This document shows, piece after piece, positions 1-10,581 of a DNA stretch of 64,000 bases. The position numbers were made by a program, and so were the translations under genes. The notes under the pieces are model-generated. The model was not told the DNA's origin. It saw nothing but the letters and a program-made list of their open reading frames with translations, and made no database searches. Positions within the stretch are counted from its first letter, which is position 1. The number at the start of each line of letters is the position of its first letter. The DNA comes from Sarcomyxa edulis (lineage: Eukaryota > Basidiomycota > Agaricomycetes > Agaricales > Mycenaceae), in assembly GCA_009761415.1 (NCBI GenBank), contig QUOL01000007.1, positions 1,426,001 to 1,490,000 of the forward strand. Direction: 5' to 3'.

Positions 1-3000
1 GACAACTAGGTACTACAAATTTGAGGCCGTGTCCATGATATGATGGATGGCAATGCTCTCCGATTATGAAGTAAACAGATAAGATCAAGAGACAGACGTA
101 AGTACTCGCCGGCGTACCATTTTGGCCTTCCTCAATTCCCAAAATACCTCGGTAGTCATCGCATCACAATGCTACGTAAGACCGGTTTCTTATTTTACTT
201 GATCAAGGTCGCGGTGAGACTGACGTCGATGGTTCCGGCGCGGTATTGGTGGATTACCATGCGTTCAATTTGCTTCCGCCTTAGAAATACCATGGCTAGA
301 GCTCGGCGCTCACGCGCCGTCTGATTACCATGCTTATGACCAATTTGTCATAAATGTCTATGTCGTGTCACGCGTGTGACGCTAGCCACAGCTGCACTGC
401 CACCATACAGGACACCAAATTTCTGTTGAAGATGCCAAGCAAATTATTTTACCTAGTTTTTTGGGTCAGTGTACATGTCCATGTCAGTGTCTGAGCTGCC
501 TCATTGCCCTCACCTTTCTTCTCCTCAGTCATCTACTTCACATCTCTTGTTAGATTCCTCATACTCCAGCCTGTCAGCAATAATATTATTCATACCTACT
601 TGTCAGGATACTCCCACACATATATAGTATACAGAGCTGGTTGGAATATATAATATCCCCACCCTATTAGCCTAATATCAACTTGGGCTCTGGGCATTTA
701 CTTCCTGACAACTAGTTGTAAATTGATGAAAGAAATTATGTATGATGATGATAAATGATATTTGTTGCATGTTGCCAAGATAGAGTGTCGTTTGTACATG
801 TAGAATGGTTGTGGAATGATCACTTTGCTGGGTTCGCAAAGGTGGTTGAGCTTTGGATATTGTGGGGTTGAACAAACACTCGTGAAGTGCCGTCTGCGCT
901 GGCGCAAACCTTGCTTGCAATTTTCTGGTTTTTGAATCGTTCTCAAACCCAAAATCGAAAAGCTCAGTCGTGTTTGACCTCGAAACTATCAAGTCCAACT
1001 TATCACCCGGAGTCACAGTCTTGATGTCCGCAATGTCGAAATTGGTGCTTACTATACACAGGTGTAGAAACAAGATGGAAACAAGTCTAGGCGCTGATAT
1101 TGACATGGCTCGAGTCGTTGTACTGAGGCGCTGGTAGTATAATGGATACAAGCATCCCTCCGAACAAACAGTCTTGAAGAGTTTCATCTTCGTCATTGCT
1201 TCGTCGCGTAACTCCCCAGCCACGCAAAGTCTGAACAAGACATGTTTATCTCGCGTGTGGCAAGGTGGGGAGAGGATCCCGCGACCACGAGAGTATGTAG
1301 CTGAGGTTATGACAATAGAGACGAAGGGAAACCAAGGCCAGCGTAAATCGAGAATGAACGGCTACCCATCCGCATGCGTCGACGTACCGTGGAGTCAATT
1401 CGGTTTTCGAAAGGCACACATCAAGTGGTAAATCTCCAGTGGGCCTATAGGATACGGAGGGCAAGCAAGTTGACACTGAACCCAAGGGCTGAGCTTGATC
1501 TAATTGAAAGACGGCTAAAGTTAGAACCTCTTCAAGAGAGATCCGGGGCAATCGATAAATGTTGATACGGACACTGACCAATGGCAGGTATGACATCAAT
1601 TGACACCCGCCGCCTGTGGCTGCAATTAGAGGGCACTGCGTCTGCCGCCTCATACCTTCCCTCTACGGTGAGACAATGACAGCAACAATGGTATGAGCTA
1701 ACCTATGGCTGATTATGACACGTCAGTGAGAGGTCGATAGCGCCCAGTCCGGCGAGTTGTTGAATATTAAGATATCGACACCCTGATGAAAATGCTTCGA
1801 GTTCAATCTAAAAATCTCAGGTGCTATCAGAAAAAAATGACATATAGGGTACTCACAGCACGGAATAAAACGCGTTATTTATGTAATGTTCATGAGCACA
1901 GGTACGAGGGCGAAACGATTCGGAGTGGCAAGTTGGCTTCAAGTTAAATAATTCCGTGACAGAAGTGAACGGTACTCAAAGCACTTGTAAGTGGTATCCT
2001 TTGAGATGTAGCCTGGCAAGTTACTTCAGATGATTATCGCAGCTCAGAGCAAATAACGCGCGAACGAGATGGAGCGAGACTCATAGACGCCTTGCGACGA
2101 GAGAGAGCGAGAGACTAGTACTGTTGCTTAGAGTTCTGCGAAGGCGGCGGTGCAGTGGCGGTGCGACTAGCAAATAACCCACGTGCAGCGGCAAATGCCG
2201 GTGAGTCGCGATCTGGCTTCAATTATGGGTGTGGAGAAACCTTGTCAAGCAAGGTAATATAACACTGTACCTGCAACTTTTTGGCATTTACTACAAAGGC
2301 AATATGTGACTAAGCAATATCATGAGAAAGCTGTCAGACTGTAGAGTATGATCCAAATCACTATTATGATTTGCAAAGCTAAGCTTTAGGCAAACTCCTG
2401 ACTCATTATCTTACTCTCTATAGTCCCATAGCCAATATACATGCCACAACAATACAATGAATCAATTACTTGTTAGGTACTGGAATATACAGGTACAGTT
2501 GTAAACTGGAAGGAATATAAAGTAGACAAAATTCAATGTCATGGTGTAAGAAAGCCATTAAAGAAGGCCATTAAAAATAATGTATCTAGAACAAGCAACA
2601 GGTGATAAGATCAAGGCCACCAATATAGAAACATAGAAATTGATGACTGAAATGAGCAATAGGTGACAAAATGCAATATCATGGTGCTGCCAAAGTAAGA
2701 AATGCATATATATCTGGGCTAAGCGATGAGTAACAAACAGGCCAATGAAACTTAGAAAGAGAGGTTACAAGTGACAAGTGATGGAAGGTTTATGAAAGAG
2801 ACAATCACTTTACATAAATTATTGAATGAGGCATGACTTCATGGAAAAGGCAATACTTGTATGGTGTTGAAAGATAGGAAACTGACTGAAGAAACTCATG
2901 GGACTGTATTCTGAACATCCTGCATAAAATAGTGAAAGCTGTTGTTTACTAGACATTGGTCATACCAGATCCTTCATGAAACAATTAGTGGAAAATTAGA

Positions 3001-3695
3001 AAATCATTGCACTCAAAAAGTCAATGAGTCCAACAGTTTGATTGCTAGAACCTACCATTAGTTTGCATCAACTGTGTCAACTTGGATGTATAGATAAAAT
3101 TGGTCTTGACAGGTCTGGTGGTGTTGAACCAATCCTTGTTATTGCAAGTGAGATTTTCTTGGATTCAAAATGCATAAGCTTGGAATGAGTGTTATTTTGC
3201 CAGACAAAGTGTTGTCAATCAGTAGTAGACAGATGAAAACTATTTGAAAGGGAATTTAGAAGACATTTTCATGCATGGTTTCACAATAGAGACATCAGAA
3301 AGAACTATTTTGAGTTGAGACATCCTATGACCTGAAACCTGGCTCTATGTTACAAGTTATCACAAGTTGTCTCAGGTCAATTCAGGTTATCTTAGGACAG
3401 TTGATTAGAATCTATGAACCTAGCTCAGCTTAGGTTAGTTCAGACAAATTCAAATAATCAAACTTATCGCAAACATTTTGATACATGCAAGAATACTTTT
3501 CAGCTGATGCACTGACAAATATACATGAAACAAATTTCAAGCTTCTATCTCATCAAAAAATTAAACTCTAGATAATAGAGTCTACTTCAGATACTGTTCA
3601 ATAAAATAGGCCGAGAGAGATATATAATCAATCAACCAGTAGCCTCTCCGTGTGTGATATAAGCAAATCGATCAGAGCTCTAGATGGTTGGAAAG
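1..3695. other. Gene-poor, AT-rich stretch
   Basis: I find no gene I can defend here. From about 2230 to 3660 the sequence is AT-rich, with loosely repeated phrases (for example two similar 'caat-tcatggtg' passages near 2535 and 2670) and no long open frame. This fits decayed transposon or intergenic DNA. The first 2.2 kb is more balanced in composition, but its short open frames lack splice signals or recognisable motifs. Imperfect GC-rich inverted repeats occur at 304-319 and about 366-379. Confidence 0.5.
678..1238 (-). CDS. Uncertain ORF, possible small secreted protein
   Basis: This is a 186-codon open frame. An internal ATG near residue 45 is followed by a hydrophobic stretch (SILFLHLCIV) that could be a signal peptide, then a polar, partly acidic segment. 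I recognise no family. The frame has no clear introns and sits in gene-poor DNA, so it may be a chance ORF. Listed only because it is the longest open frame in the first 5 kb. Confidence 0.2.
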   Translation of the reverse strand: MFRLCVAGELRDEAMTKMKLFKTVCSEGCLYPLYYQRLSTTTRAMSISAPRLVSILFLHLCIVSTNFDIADIKTVTPGDKLDLIVSRSNTTELFDFGFENDSKTRKLQARFAPAQTALHECLFNPTISKAQPPLRTQQSDHSTTILHVQTTLYLGNMQQISFIIIIHNFFHQFTTSCQEVNAQSPS

Positions 3696-4661
3696 CTAGA
3701 CATTGAGGGCTGGGATGTGCACAGGTTTCCAGAGCTCATCAAGGTCATTGATTTTGGTGAAGTTGGCAAACCTCATATATTTGCTGTCTGTGACCTCTTG
3801 ATCAAGGTGGTGGAAGGCGGTTGTCTTTGTTGGAACAGTGTAAAATAATGGCAGCTTGCAATTGATACATAGCCAGATCAACATTGGGAACATCATGACC
3901 GATGCTGGCAAAAAGAGTGTCAATTGTGTCGGCATAGTGGTAAACAGCCATAGTGGTTCAGAAATGATTTTTGATATACTTGAGTGATTCTCCAAGCCAG
4001 ACTTAGTAAATACCAAATTGACCAAATACAATCTGTTGGGTGTTGGTAGAGATACTGATAAAAGCATTGAACAGGGTCAACCACACTAATGAAAGAGTGC
4101 GTAGATTAAAGCAGAGCAAGGATCAGGATCTACCTGTGGGTACTTATAGGCTGATCCATAGGGAAACTTACAGGTCCACTGGCAGGTATTTTTTTGACCT
4201 GACCTGTGAGTGTATTACCTGTGCAAGTTGACCTGCAGGTATGTAAAGAAAATTACCAAATATAGCATATTTCACAGATCTTTAACTCTACAAGCAACTA
4301 CTTGTAGATCACAGATACCTGTTGGCCATTACCTGCACAGGTGCAGGTATCACTTTTGGAATATGAAATACCTGTACCTGTAGGTGCTAATCTATGCTCA
4401 GCCGTAGTGCCATAGATAGAATTTAACATGGGAGAAATGAATGGTATATAACTCAAAGGAAGTACAAAGTTCATTGCCAACATAGAACTTTATATTGGCA
4501 TTGGGATTGGAGATGATGGTGCTGGAGAATCCTTTTAAACTAGAATCAACAACTTTGGTCCAAAGTTCTGGGTTGTTGAGAATATGCAGTACACCATCCT
4601 GCAAGCAAGATACAGAAGAAAGTGTCCTGAAAAGTTTGATAAACAAGCCTCCTGAAGACAC
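3696..4661 (-). pseudogene. Degenerate minus-strand coding relic
   Basis: Coding-like peptide can be read on the minus strand in pieces (3696-4067 and 4398-4661), but the pieces lie in different frames with stops between them. Around 3800-3960 the sensible reading jumps frame. The stretch lies downstream of the two-exon ORF at 4893-5405 on the same strand, so it may be the broken 3' part of the same old gene. No family is recognised. A cluster of short ACCTG-type motifs (4128-4390) interrupts it, which supports a transposon-derived origin. Confidence 0.3.
4128..4390. repeat. Cluster of short ACCTG/CAGGT motifs in both orientations
   Basis: Within about 260 bases the hexamer family ACCTGT/ACCTGC and its reverse complement occur about a dozen times. 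One copy forms the palindrome ACCTGCAGGT near 4229, and dense groups lie at 4190-4240 and 4330-4385. The arrangement resembles the subterminal repeats at the ends of some DNA transposons. No terminal inverted repeat or target-site duplication could be confirmed by eye. Confidence 0.4.
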
Positions 4662-4892
4662 AGTGATAGTGTTTTTTAGACTGTTGTGCCCCTCACAACT
4701 CTGGTTTCACTGTGATAATAGTTTGGCAACTATGCCCTTGTTTGACGCCATTGTGTGTTCTTTTTGCATCTCGGTCTTCTGAGTCTGATATCGGCTCTCT
4801 AGATCCTGGTGCTCCCAAGCCAGTCACTGATTGTTCTGATCAAGTTTGGCTCTCTCTTAGGACGCGGTGTAAGGCTGATGTGGGTCAATTGA

Positions 4893-5405
4893 TCAGGCAA
4901 AGGAAAGGTAGGGTATGTTGTACTGGAGAACTACCTTTGGGCCCCTACTCGGGTTTTGCACCATATCTTCCACAATGTCATTGTGCGTTGAGGGACATAG
5001 AATTGGCCTTTTACCCAACAACTTGGCACTGGGTCCTGTATGGTTTGTGTTGAAGTCCTCCAATGTGTCCATGCCCACGTTTCTAGTGGTAAGCTTCAAG
5101 TCGTTCCAATTGCAATTGTGTTTAGCAGGTCGTTTGGCAATGTCAGTTTGCCCGGGTTTCAAATCTGGAAATAAGGGTCTATGTAAATGTTGATGAAGAA
5201 TAGTACATGTTCAAAAAATTGATAACCCACTTGTGTTTCCACCACTGCCCAAGGTCTGAGAATCTACCAGATTGTTGCCAGGACACGAGGAAGAAGATGC
5301 CAGTGAGATGGAGGCTCCAAGGAATCTTTGAGCAAAAAACTGGGTGATAGGGGTGCTCTGTTCAGGCAATTCAGTACTCTTCTTCCTGGATCCCTTTTTA
5401 CCCAT
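4893..5405 (-). CDS. Unidentified two-exon ORF (148 aa)
   Basis: Exon 1 is 5231-5405 and starts MGKKGSRKKS. Exon 2 is 4893-5164. They join in frame across a 66-nt intron with clean gtgggt...cag ends, giving 148 residues. The N-terminus is basic. Residues about 16-24 read QSTPITQFF, loosely like a PCNA-binding PIP box (I-x-x-F-F). The rest is Asn/Thr-rich with no recognised fold. It is transcribed away from the pseudogene at 5942. An open coding-like stretch continues on the same strand past the stop, so this may be the readable N-terminal part of a decayed transposon gene. Confidence 0.4.
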
Positions 5406-5941
5406 GTCAATACAGTGGATGAGTGACAATGAAGTAGTGAATGGCATCAGAGGATGAGGATAAGAAATGAGGAATAAGGGACAAGGGATGAAGAGACCAC
5501 TGGCAGCCTGGCCCAGAGAAGTTGTGTGAACGCGACACGATTGACATCTGCCAGCGTACCATGTACCAGTATTTCTAAAGAATTTACATTTCGTTGACAG
5601 TGTAATGCGGCCTTGTTGGACCCTTATATTTGAGGAGGATACAAGGAAGAGGTGCGAGTAAAAACTTTTAGGATGCCAGCGATGTGACCAGGAAACCAGT
5701 AATATAGTAATCTGCTTAGTGGAACAACTGAAAGACGCAATGGCGTTTGACCAGACCTCAGGAGAGAGACAACAGAGACAAGAGAGTCAAGGGGCCAGGG
5801 AACAGAGAACAAGTACCTTGGACTCATGGTCATGAGAATTGTAGCATAAGTACTTGCCAAATACTTGCACTGCATAAGTCCTTGTGATGATGTGTGACAT
5901 GTGTAACACAGTAACCGACGTCTCCTTCACTTGCATTTGAC
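5406..5941. other. Intergenic region between divergent relic genes
   Basis: About 540 bases lie between the minus-strand ORF and the plus-strand pseudogene. It would be a shared promoter if either were active. I see no gene, RNA gene or convincing TATA box. Confidence 0.4.
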
Positions 5942-7335
5942 TTGCACCTCCAAGCCCTCAACAGATCCTCACTACCTCTGTCCCCTATTCACCAATTCTA
6001 TTATATGCCTTTGAACTCTCAGGAGAAGATTGACAACTATTTGACTTGTGTTGAAAAACTCCTACCTACCATCAGCAGTGACAGCCCTGCGTCTACCAAA
6101 TTCAAGAAGGCTGTTCTCACCGGGGTCAACACTCTCTCCCGTAGTATTACTATATCTGAAGGAGCTGATGAAGATCAGGAAGAAGAGAATTAACTGCCTG
6201 CAGCTGCAGCTGTAGTAGACACAAAGGTGCGTCTTGCAGCACTGACGAACAATGTATATCTGCAACTTTGTCTTCCAGCTCAGCAAGAAAGAAAAAGCCA
6301 ACATTCTAGTGACCCGCCGTGTGGAGGCCATTAGAAATAGCCTTAAGAGCCTTACCTGGGACCAGGCAACTTTGCAGAGCTCCTTCAAATAGGCAAGACT
6401 GGTGAAACCCACACCAAAAACAAAGATACTGTGTTCCACCGTCTCTGCCAAGGGTACACTGATGACGGAATTCACAACATAGCCATTTGGGTACGTGTTT
6501 TGCGCATATACTTATGCACTTTGCATATTTGATATGCATGTTGAAATAGACTCTGACGAGACGCATATAGACGCAACTGGCATCATGTGATCTCATTCCT
6601 GGTACTGGTAAATTAGAGTTTGGCTCACATATCAACGGACAAATTCCCTCTTCGCATACCTCAGTTACTTGTTACCTATCGAGTCTCTGAGGTATGTTGA
6701 ATCTTTGATTCACTTATTTTATCTCAATACTCTTACCTATTGAATCACCTGTAGTTCTATTTAAACAACAGGTACTCAATAAACAGTTACTCGTTACCTA
6801 TCGAGTCTCTGAGTTCTATTTAAACAACAACACATACTACATTTGCCTTGATAGAAGACTGTCCTCGTCACATATTTTATTCCGAGAAAGGATTACAAGT
6901 CATTGCAAGAACAAGCTCAAGGTTAACAATTGAAACCTCTGGGGACACGCATTGGTAGCCGTCATTGGGTAAGAAGCCTGCTCGCACCCTTTTGTTGGCA
7001 TACCTGTTGACAATCATTGTATAGGTAATTGAACGGGAGGACACCTCTGACAGAGGTCACTCCTACATCCGTTTTGTCATGTCTTGCATGGAACAACTTT
7101 TATTTGCAAAAGACTGGCGTGAGATAGGCAAAGAACCTGGGAGCAAGGCATGGAAAACTACGTTCTACACTGTCAGAGCCTACTTTCAACAGTTTTCCAA
7201 GTTCAGAGGCAAATTTCAAGGGCTCGACAAAAATGCCAAGCAGGAAAAGATGATGAATGCAGACTATTAGCTGTGGGTTTGTCACAACGAGACCGAGGTC
7301 TGTGCAAGGACCCGTTTCCTGGAGATGTACAAAAG
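5942..7335 (+). pseudogene. Decayed multi-exon gene of unknown family
   Basis: An open frame from 5942 ends at TAA (6191-6193). In-frame coding continues to a donor at 6227, with an intron at 6227-6278 and a second exon from 6279. That exon shifts frame near 6365: the sensible reading changes from '..LTWDQ' to 'FAELLQIGKTGE..' and then reaches a donor near 6490. A later exon starts at 7025 after 'tatag'. It is broken by TAG (7268-7270), yet stays coding-like until a good donor at 7336 (aaaag|gtgag). Both stops would be Gln codons (CAA, CAG) after a single C-to-T change. The function is unknown. Confidence 0.5.
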
Positions 7336-7345
7336 GTGAGTCCTG

Positions 7346-7553
7346 AGCTACTTGTTTGTGGCTTGCACCATGTCACTAGAACCCAGAACCCCTCTATCAT
7401 CTTCAAACCGTGGAACTGAGTAGTGTCCTAAGGGTAGTAGTGTCCTAAGTCAACCCCAGGTTCAGGGGCCATCTACTACTACTAAAGTAGTAGTACTCGA
7501 TGACTTGAGACTTCCAAGGGCATCATATAGGCCTCGAATGCCCCGAAGAAAAG
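7346..7553. other. Short spacer with tandem and inverted repeats
   Basis: The phrase 'tagtgtcctaag' occurs twice near 7420-7450. A small hairpin, TACTACTAC-taaa-GTAGTAGTA, lies at about 7473-7495, just upstream of the tRNA gene. No gene is seen. Confidence 0.4.
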
Positions 7554-7666
7554 GCCCGAGTAGCTCAGCGGTAGAGCATTGTACTTATGAGGATACCTCC
7601 CAATTGGCTTATTGCTATGTGAAAACAGTTATGCAAGGGTCTCGAGTTCGAATCTCGGCTTGGGCA
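7554..7666 (+). tRNA. tRNA-Ile(UAU) with a 41-nt intron
   Basis: The cloverleaf folds fully. Acceptor GCCCGAG (7554-7560) pairs with CTTGGGC (7659-7665, one G-U). The D stem is GCTC/GAGC. Anticodon stem TTGTA (7579-7583) pairs with TGCAA (7632-7636). The T arm is TCGAG-TTCGAAT-CTCGG, and the discriminator base is A. The anticodon at positions 34-36 is TAT (7586-7588). The intron sits at the usual place after position 37 (about 7590-7630). Fungal tRNA-Ile(UAU) genes commonly carry an intron, which fits. Position 37 reads G, whereas A37 is expected for a tRNA reading AUA. Confidence 0.85.
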
Positions 7667-7671
7667 TTTTT
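7667..7671 (+). terminator. RNA polymerase III terminator of the tRNA
   Basis: Five T residues follow the tRNA 3' end directly, as expected for a Pol III stop. Confidence 0.7.
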
Positions 7672-8326
7672 ACCTCTTCAAACACTGATCAGCATTCAGG
7701 ATAACATTGACTCGTCTGTTTTGTTCCATATTTTTGTCGTCTCAAAGTGTTTGAAGTGTAGCAATTTCCATCTTCATGCCACTCAATGATGAAGCAGCCA
7801 CAATTGCGCCGGAGTAGTGTGCTTCGAAAGCCGAAACCCGCTACAACTAACAAGTCCAACCCGTGACCAAACAACGCTGAGCGCGCTAACGCGCGCCGCG
7901 CTCAGCGTCAAACCCAGCTGCAGGTCTCCAACTTCATTCCTAGACATCGTTTTCCACTTGCAATGATCTTCTCGTATAGATTCCGTGGGTGTTATGAGAT
8001 ATATAAATCCCCCGTGACACGTGTAGGCCAAAATTTCATCGACTTGCCAGTCACATATAGTCACACTCTCATCGGTCACTTTCGAGTCTTACTTTGACTC
8101 TTCTCACTGTTCAGTTCCGTCTCCTGATATTCGAAACTCTGGATTCAATCTGGATCCTTAAGTTCCGACTGGTGACTTGCCGGTGATCACCTGAAAGTTG
8201 CCTGAACGGTGGTATTTCTCTCGGATGACCTTTCACTAGAGAAGATAGCCTGGACGAAAATCCCCTCCGACGCCATCTGCTATTCGCCGAATACCATCAA
8301 GCCTGTACAAGCTTGCACGACAGGTA
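7672..8326. other. Upstream region of the first CCCH gene, with GC-rich hairpin
   Basis: No gene is seen. A perfect 12-bp inverted repeat occurs at 7874-7885 and 7897-7908 with an 11-nt spacer. A TATA box candidate lies at 8002-8007. The remaining 300 bases before the ATG are pyrimidine-rich in places and probably form the 5' leader. Confidence 0.5.
8002..8007 (+). promoter_or_regulatory. TATA box candidate for the first CCCH gene
   Basis: The sequence is TATAAA within 'agatatataaatcc', about 320 bases upstream of the proposed ATG at 8327. The distance implies a long 5' leader. The assignment rests on the motif alone. Confidence 0.35.
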
Positions 8327-10355
8327 ATGAGGCCCCCTGTGCGGTGTCACGTTAGTATTGCTCATTTCTCTTCGTTGTCCGATAAACTGACTCTCACCTG
8401 GCAGTTTTTCGACGAGAATGGAAACTCTCTCCATGGCGGATGCAGAAACCGATCCGATGAATGCTCGTTCATCCATCCTGATAACCCATTATGGGACACT
8501 GCCAAGATTCCAAATCGCCTTTCTGGAGGTCGGGGCAGGGGACGTCCTAATCTCAGTTTCGCAGGTCGCTCTCGAGAACCGCCCACAGGTCCTAGACACG
8601 GCGTGTCGTCGCCTCCAACAACTTCAGGTTGGAACACCGCAGCTTGGAGCACCCCAGCCCCTGCCTCCGCGACATCAGACGCTGAGCCTTCAACTTCAGG
8701 TTGGGCAACAGAGTCCAAAGGTTGGGACTCGGCATGGGGCTCCAGTTCCACTTCTTGGGGTAAATCGCCAACTCAGGGAGATGCAGCAGAGAAATCGGGC
8801 GATGGAGCTTGGGGAAGTGGAGTTGGCGCGTCATGGGGTAGTACCGGAGGATCAGCATGGGGAAATGCATCCCCCACCGTCAACGCATCCCCCATCGTCA
8901 ACGCATCCCCCATCGTCAACGCATCCCCTACTGTCAATGCACCCCCTACCGTCAGTGCATCTCGTACCATCGACGAAACCCCTGATCCGACCACACCAAT
9001 CCGAGCGCCCTCTCCCAGAGATAGAGATAGCGAATCTGCGAGCAACAGTGCCCCTGTAATACCTAACACTACTCCCCAACCTCCTCATGTAGATCGAAGC
9101 CCTTCCCGAATGGGCTCACCCATGGTAATCGGCGATCCAACACAATCTTCTGGTCGACACGAGATCAGGAAGGAAGTAATCAAGTACGTACCATTTATTC
9201 ATCTATGTGCAATATACACTGAACTTCCCTAGATTGCTAGATCGCGCCGTGCGGCTCAAATTGGGCTTCGACCAGATAAAGGCCACTGCTACCCACTGGA
9301 GCAACACACGACTTGCTTTCATCAACAGATCCGGAGTCGGAAAGGCGGCCCAAGATATCTTGGACAAACTCGAGGAGGAACAAGCTCAATCGTTTAAATC
9401 CCTCAAAGACGACCTGCACGAAGCGGTTTCTCAGCTATCAGAACTCCCGGACGCGTTTGACCCGGCCTTCGCTGAGTTTGACCCAGATTGGAATGAAACA
9501 GGACTTATGCAATACACCATCGACCTGAGATTATGGATCGAAGGCATTCAAAAGCATTTAATCGCTCTCGCCAAACGCAGACTAGAATCAATTGAGACTC
9601 GACCACCGTCCAAACGACCACGACTAGAGTCGCCCGAAATCAGCGAGAAGCCACCAACAAAGCAATCCGAGGTTGCCGAGCGTCTCGCAGGCCTTGATGA
9701 ACAACTCGAGCAAATCGTGGACGTCATGACGTACCTCACTACAGAACCTTTTCTTGACGATCTACCAGACTGGGTCGACGCAAAACTGGCGGAAGCATGG
9801 GAACGTGAATCCCTCGAGGAGTCCTCATTCGAGCTACTTTCGCAGCGCACCAGCGCTGTCAAGGACGTCATAGAGAAAGAGACGCAACGTGCACAATCGC
9901 TGGAAATCCATGATGGTCGCGTCAAACAACTTGGTGTAAATGGCGATCAGTCATATGAATCGTTCAAACAGGTATGCTCTGTACCTCAAATCCTTCTACG
10001 TATTGTTGACTTTCATCACATGTAGCTCCGAGAGCGCATCTCGAAAGCAAAAGAGTCTGACCAGGAGTGTTCTGCACGGTTGGACCAAGTATCAGAAGGA
10101 TTGAAAGCTCTCTTTGTTCAGCCACCCGTACCCCCGCCACCCACCTTCGACGATATGGCCGATATCGTTTACGAGACTGTTGGTGCCCTTGTCGATCGAG
10201 ATGCTGTCCAACTCCTCAATGCCTTACGTGAAGAATACCGTGGAAAACTCATAGAGAGTCACGAACGTATCTATTCGAGCTTGTGGAAAAAGATGGAACC
10301 AGCGTTAGCTCTTACGGAAGGCGCTTATGCATGGATGGAATCATCTACATCTTGA
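8327..10355 (+). CDS. CCCH zinc finger / coiled-coil protein, copy 1
   Basis: Four exons (8327-8350, 8405-9183, 9233-9971, 10026-10355) join in frame to 623 residues. The 24-nt first exon encodes MRPPVRCH and supplies the first zinc ligand. With exon 2 the finger reads C7-X13-C-X6-C-X3-H, followed by PDNPLW. Next comes a Gly/Arg and Ser/Trp/Gly-rich segment, then five 18-bp repeats (ASP-T/I-VN units) and a Ser/Pro-rich region. Exons 3-4 encode helical, charged coiled-coil sequence with an NLS-like KRPR patch. The single CCCH finger suggests RNA or protein binding; no specific function is known to me. Its downstream neighbour is a paralogue with the same intron positions and phases. Confidence 0.8.
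8867..8956 (+). repeat. Five 18-bp coding tandem repeats
   Basis: Five consecutive units of the form GCATCCCCC-AYCGTCAAC encode A-S/P-P-T/I-V-N/S. Units 2 and 3 are identical. A sixth, more diverged unit follows. The downstream paralogue lacks the array, so it arose after the duplication or was lost there. Confidence 0.85.
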
Positions 10356-10581
10356 AAGCATCAGTAACTTGTATCAACAGTTTGTATCAGTATTTATCCA
10401 AATAAATTACTCTGTATCCTCGCGTGCCCAATATGTGAATGCGAGGACTCGAAATAAAAATAGCCACAGTGAATCTTGATCGGCGTGCTCTCTATCTTGC
10501 CGCCGTCTGTTCAGTGGCTCTTATTGCCGCCTAACCAACCTGAACACCCCTGCAACTTCTCTTCTGAATCACGAAAATATA

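Noticed and set aside
1128..1170. A tRNA-like D-arm and box A (TAGTATAATGG)
   Set aside because: No matching box B, T arm or acceptor stem follows, so there is no cloverleaf.
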